A program made the translations under genes and the position numbers. From contig CAZXKO010000070.1 in the NCBI GenBank assembly GCA_964641665.1, forward strand, positions 1 to 64,000: a stretch of DNA of 64,000 nt. Reading direction: 5' to 3'. The notes beneath the pieces were generated by a model. That model ran no database searches, was not told where the DNA came from, and saw only the letters and a list, made by a program, of their open reading frames with translations. This stretch comes from Gp1-AA133 sp964641665 (lineage in GTDB: Bacteria > Acidobacteriota > Terriglobia > Terriglobales > Acidobacteriaceae). The number at the start of each line of letters is the position of its first letter. Position 1 is the first letter of the stretch. Of the stretch, positions 63,484 through 64,000 are shown piece after piece.

Positions 63484-64000
63484 GATGAGTGCAGGCACCG
63501 CTCCAGCTCTTGCGCCGAAGTTCGCCCCGACGCGAAAAGTCCCGCGTTACAAGCTCGCCGTGCCCGCGTCGTTTACCGTCTTGCGCTCCGGCGTGCCTGA
63601 CAGCATTCCCGGACACACCCACGAGATCGGCGAAGGCGGACTGGGGGTGGTCGTTGCCTCCCAACTTCTGCTGGGCGAGGCCGTCCGCGTCGAGTTCCTG
63701 CTCCCGCACATGACCACGCCAGTGCGCGCCACGGCGGTGGTGCGCTATCGGCACGAGAGTCGTTTTGGCCTCCAGTTCCTGCGCTTATCCGACGAGCAGC
63801 AGTCGACCATCCGCTACTGGACCCGCCGCGAAGCCGACATCCTTTTAGTGGCCCCAAAGCCCCACACCGCTCCACCGGACATCACGTCATCAGGCGCCAC
63901 GTCGAATGACGCCGCCGTCAAATCGACAGACCTAGCCGGTAGCCCGACCCCGTTTCCCAGCCTCGAGAACTACGGGAACTCGAACTCCACCTTCAGCTTC
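63484..64000 (+). CDS. PilZ-domain protein, N-terminal part (3' end outside window)
   Basis: ATG 63484 follows AAAGGA ten bases upstream, and the frame is open to the end of the window (172 codons). Residues about 18-110 form a PilZ domain: RYKLAVPASFTVLRSGVPDS, HEIGEGGLGVVVASQLLLGE, and RYRHESRFGLQFLRLSDEQQ. It is a clear relative of the PilZ domain at 52514-53431 (shared RSGVPD, EGG-LG and GLQFL blocks). By analogy it may also continue into a membrane helix and TonB_C domain, but this is not visible. The final 50 visible residues are a Ser/Thr/Pro-rich linker. Confidence 0.78.

Overview
The window looks like chromosome of a soil Acidobacteriota (Terriglobia-like) bacterium, possibly from a draft or metagenome assembly. 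The evidence is a very large Oar-type TonB-dependent receptor with an N-terminal carboxypeptidase-regulatory-like domain, a VPS10/sortilin-type beta-propeller protein, a bactofilin, PilZ-TonB fusion proteins, many small secreted proteins of acidobacterial type, and moderately GC-rich coding sequence. Species cannot be read from the sequence.

Layout. 0-1.2 kb: end of a TPR protein and a decayed tyrosine integrase. 1.2-11.9 kb: mostly single genes (DCC/lipase maturation factor fusion, OLD-like ATPase, YihY/BrkB membrane protein, GAF-Sel1 protein, membrane protein, a 58-residue secreted peptide missed by length cut-offs, MtgA). 12.4-16.9 kb: wreck of a conjugative element (winged-helix protein, Fic protein with a palindromic operator, VirB2, frameshifted VirB3 and VirB4) ending in a tRNA-Asp 3' half.

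17.2-29.7 kb holds CutC and then the most coherent system of the window: an N-glycan utilisation locus made of a TonB-dependent receptor, a DeoR-type regulator, a GH29 alpha-L-fucosidase, a GH38 alpha-mannosidase and a PNGase A-type peptide:N-glycosidase. The two divergent promoter regions share sequence motifs (AGTGGCAAA, TGATCGAA/TTCGATCA) that also occur before the regulator, which suggests one regulon. PNGase A is the class that tolerates core alpha-1,3-fucose, so plant-type glycoproteins are a reasonable guess for the substrate.

30.5-39 kb: threonine dehydratase, VPS10-type protein, complete dTDP-L-rhamnose operon rfbBACD, then a junction of two truncated genes. 40-46.8 kb: MsrB, bactofilin, a translationally coupled operon of outer-membrane barrel, cytochrome c, CuA-type cupredoxin and small secreted protein, and a two-subunit molybdenum hydroxylase. 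47-57 kb: aldo/keto reductase, TIG lipoprotein, ABC-F protein, PEGA protein, Nudix hydrolase, PilZ-TM-TonB_C fusion, GAF protein, SLC13/ArsB-type transporter. 57.4-64 kb: frameshifted TonB-like protein, MerR regulator with a classical 19-bp-spacer promoter driving a secreted DinB-like protein and a Cys-Cys protein, a mercuric-reductase-like flavoprotein, MOSC and Smr proteins, and the start of a second PilZ protein running off the window.

Several otherwise good genes carry single-base frameshifts in G or C runs (57.94, 63.05, 15.69 kb), so some breaks may be sequencing errors and not biology.
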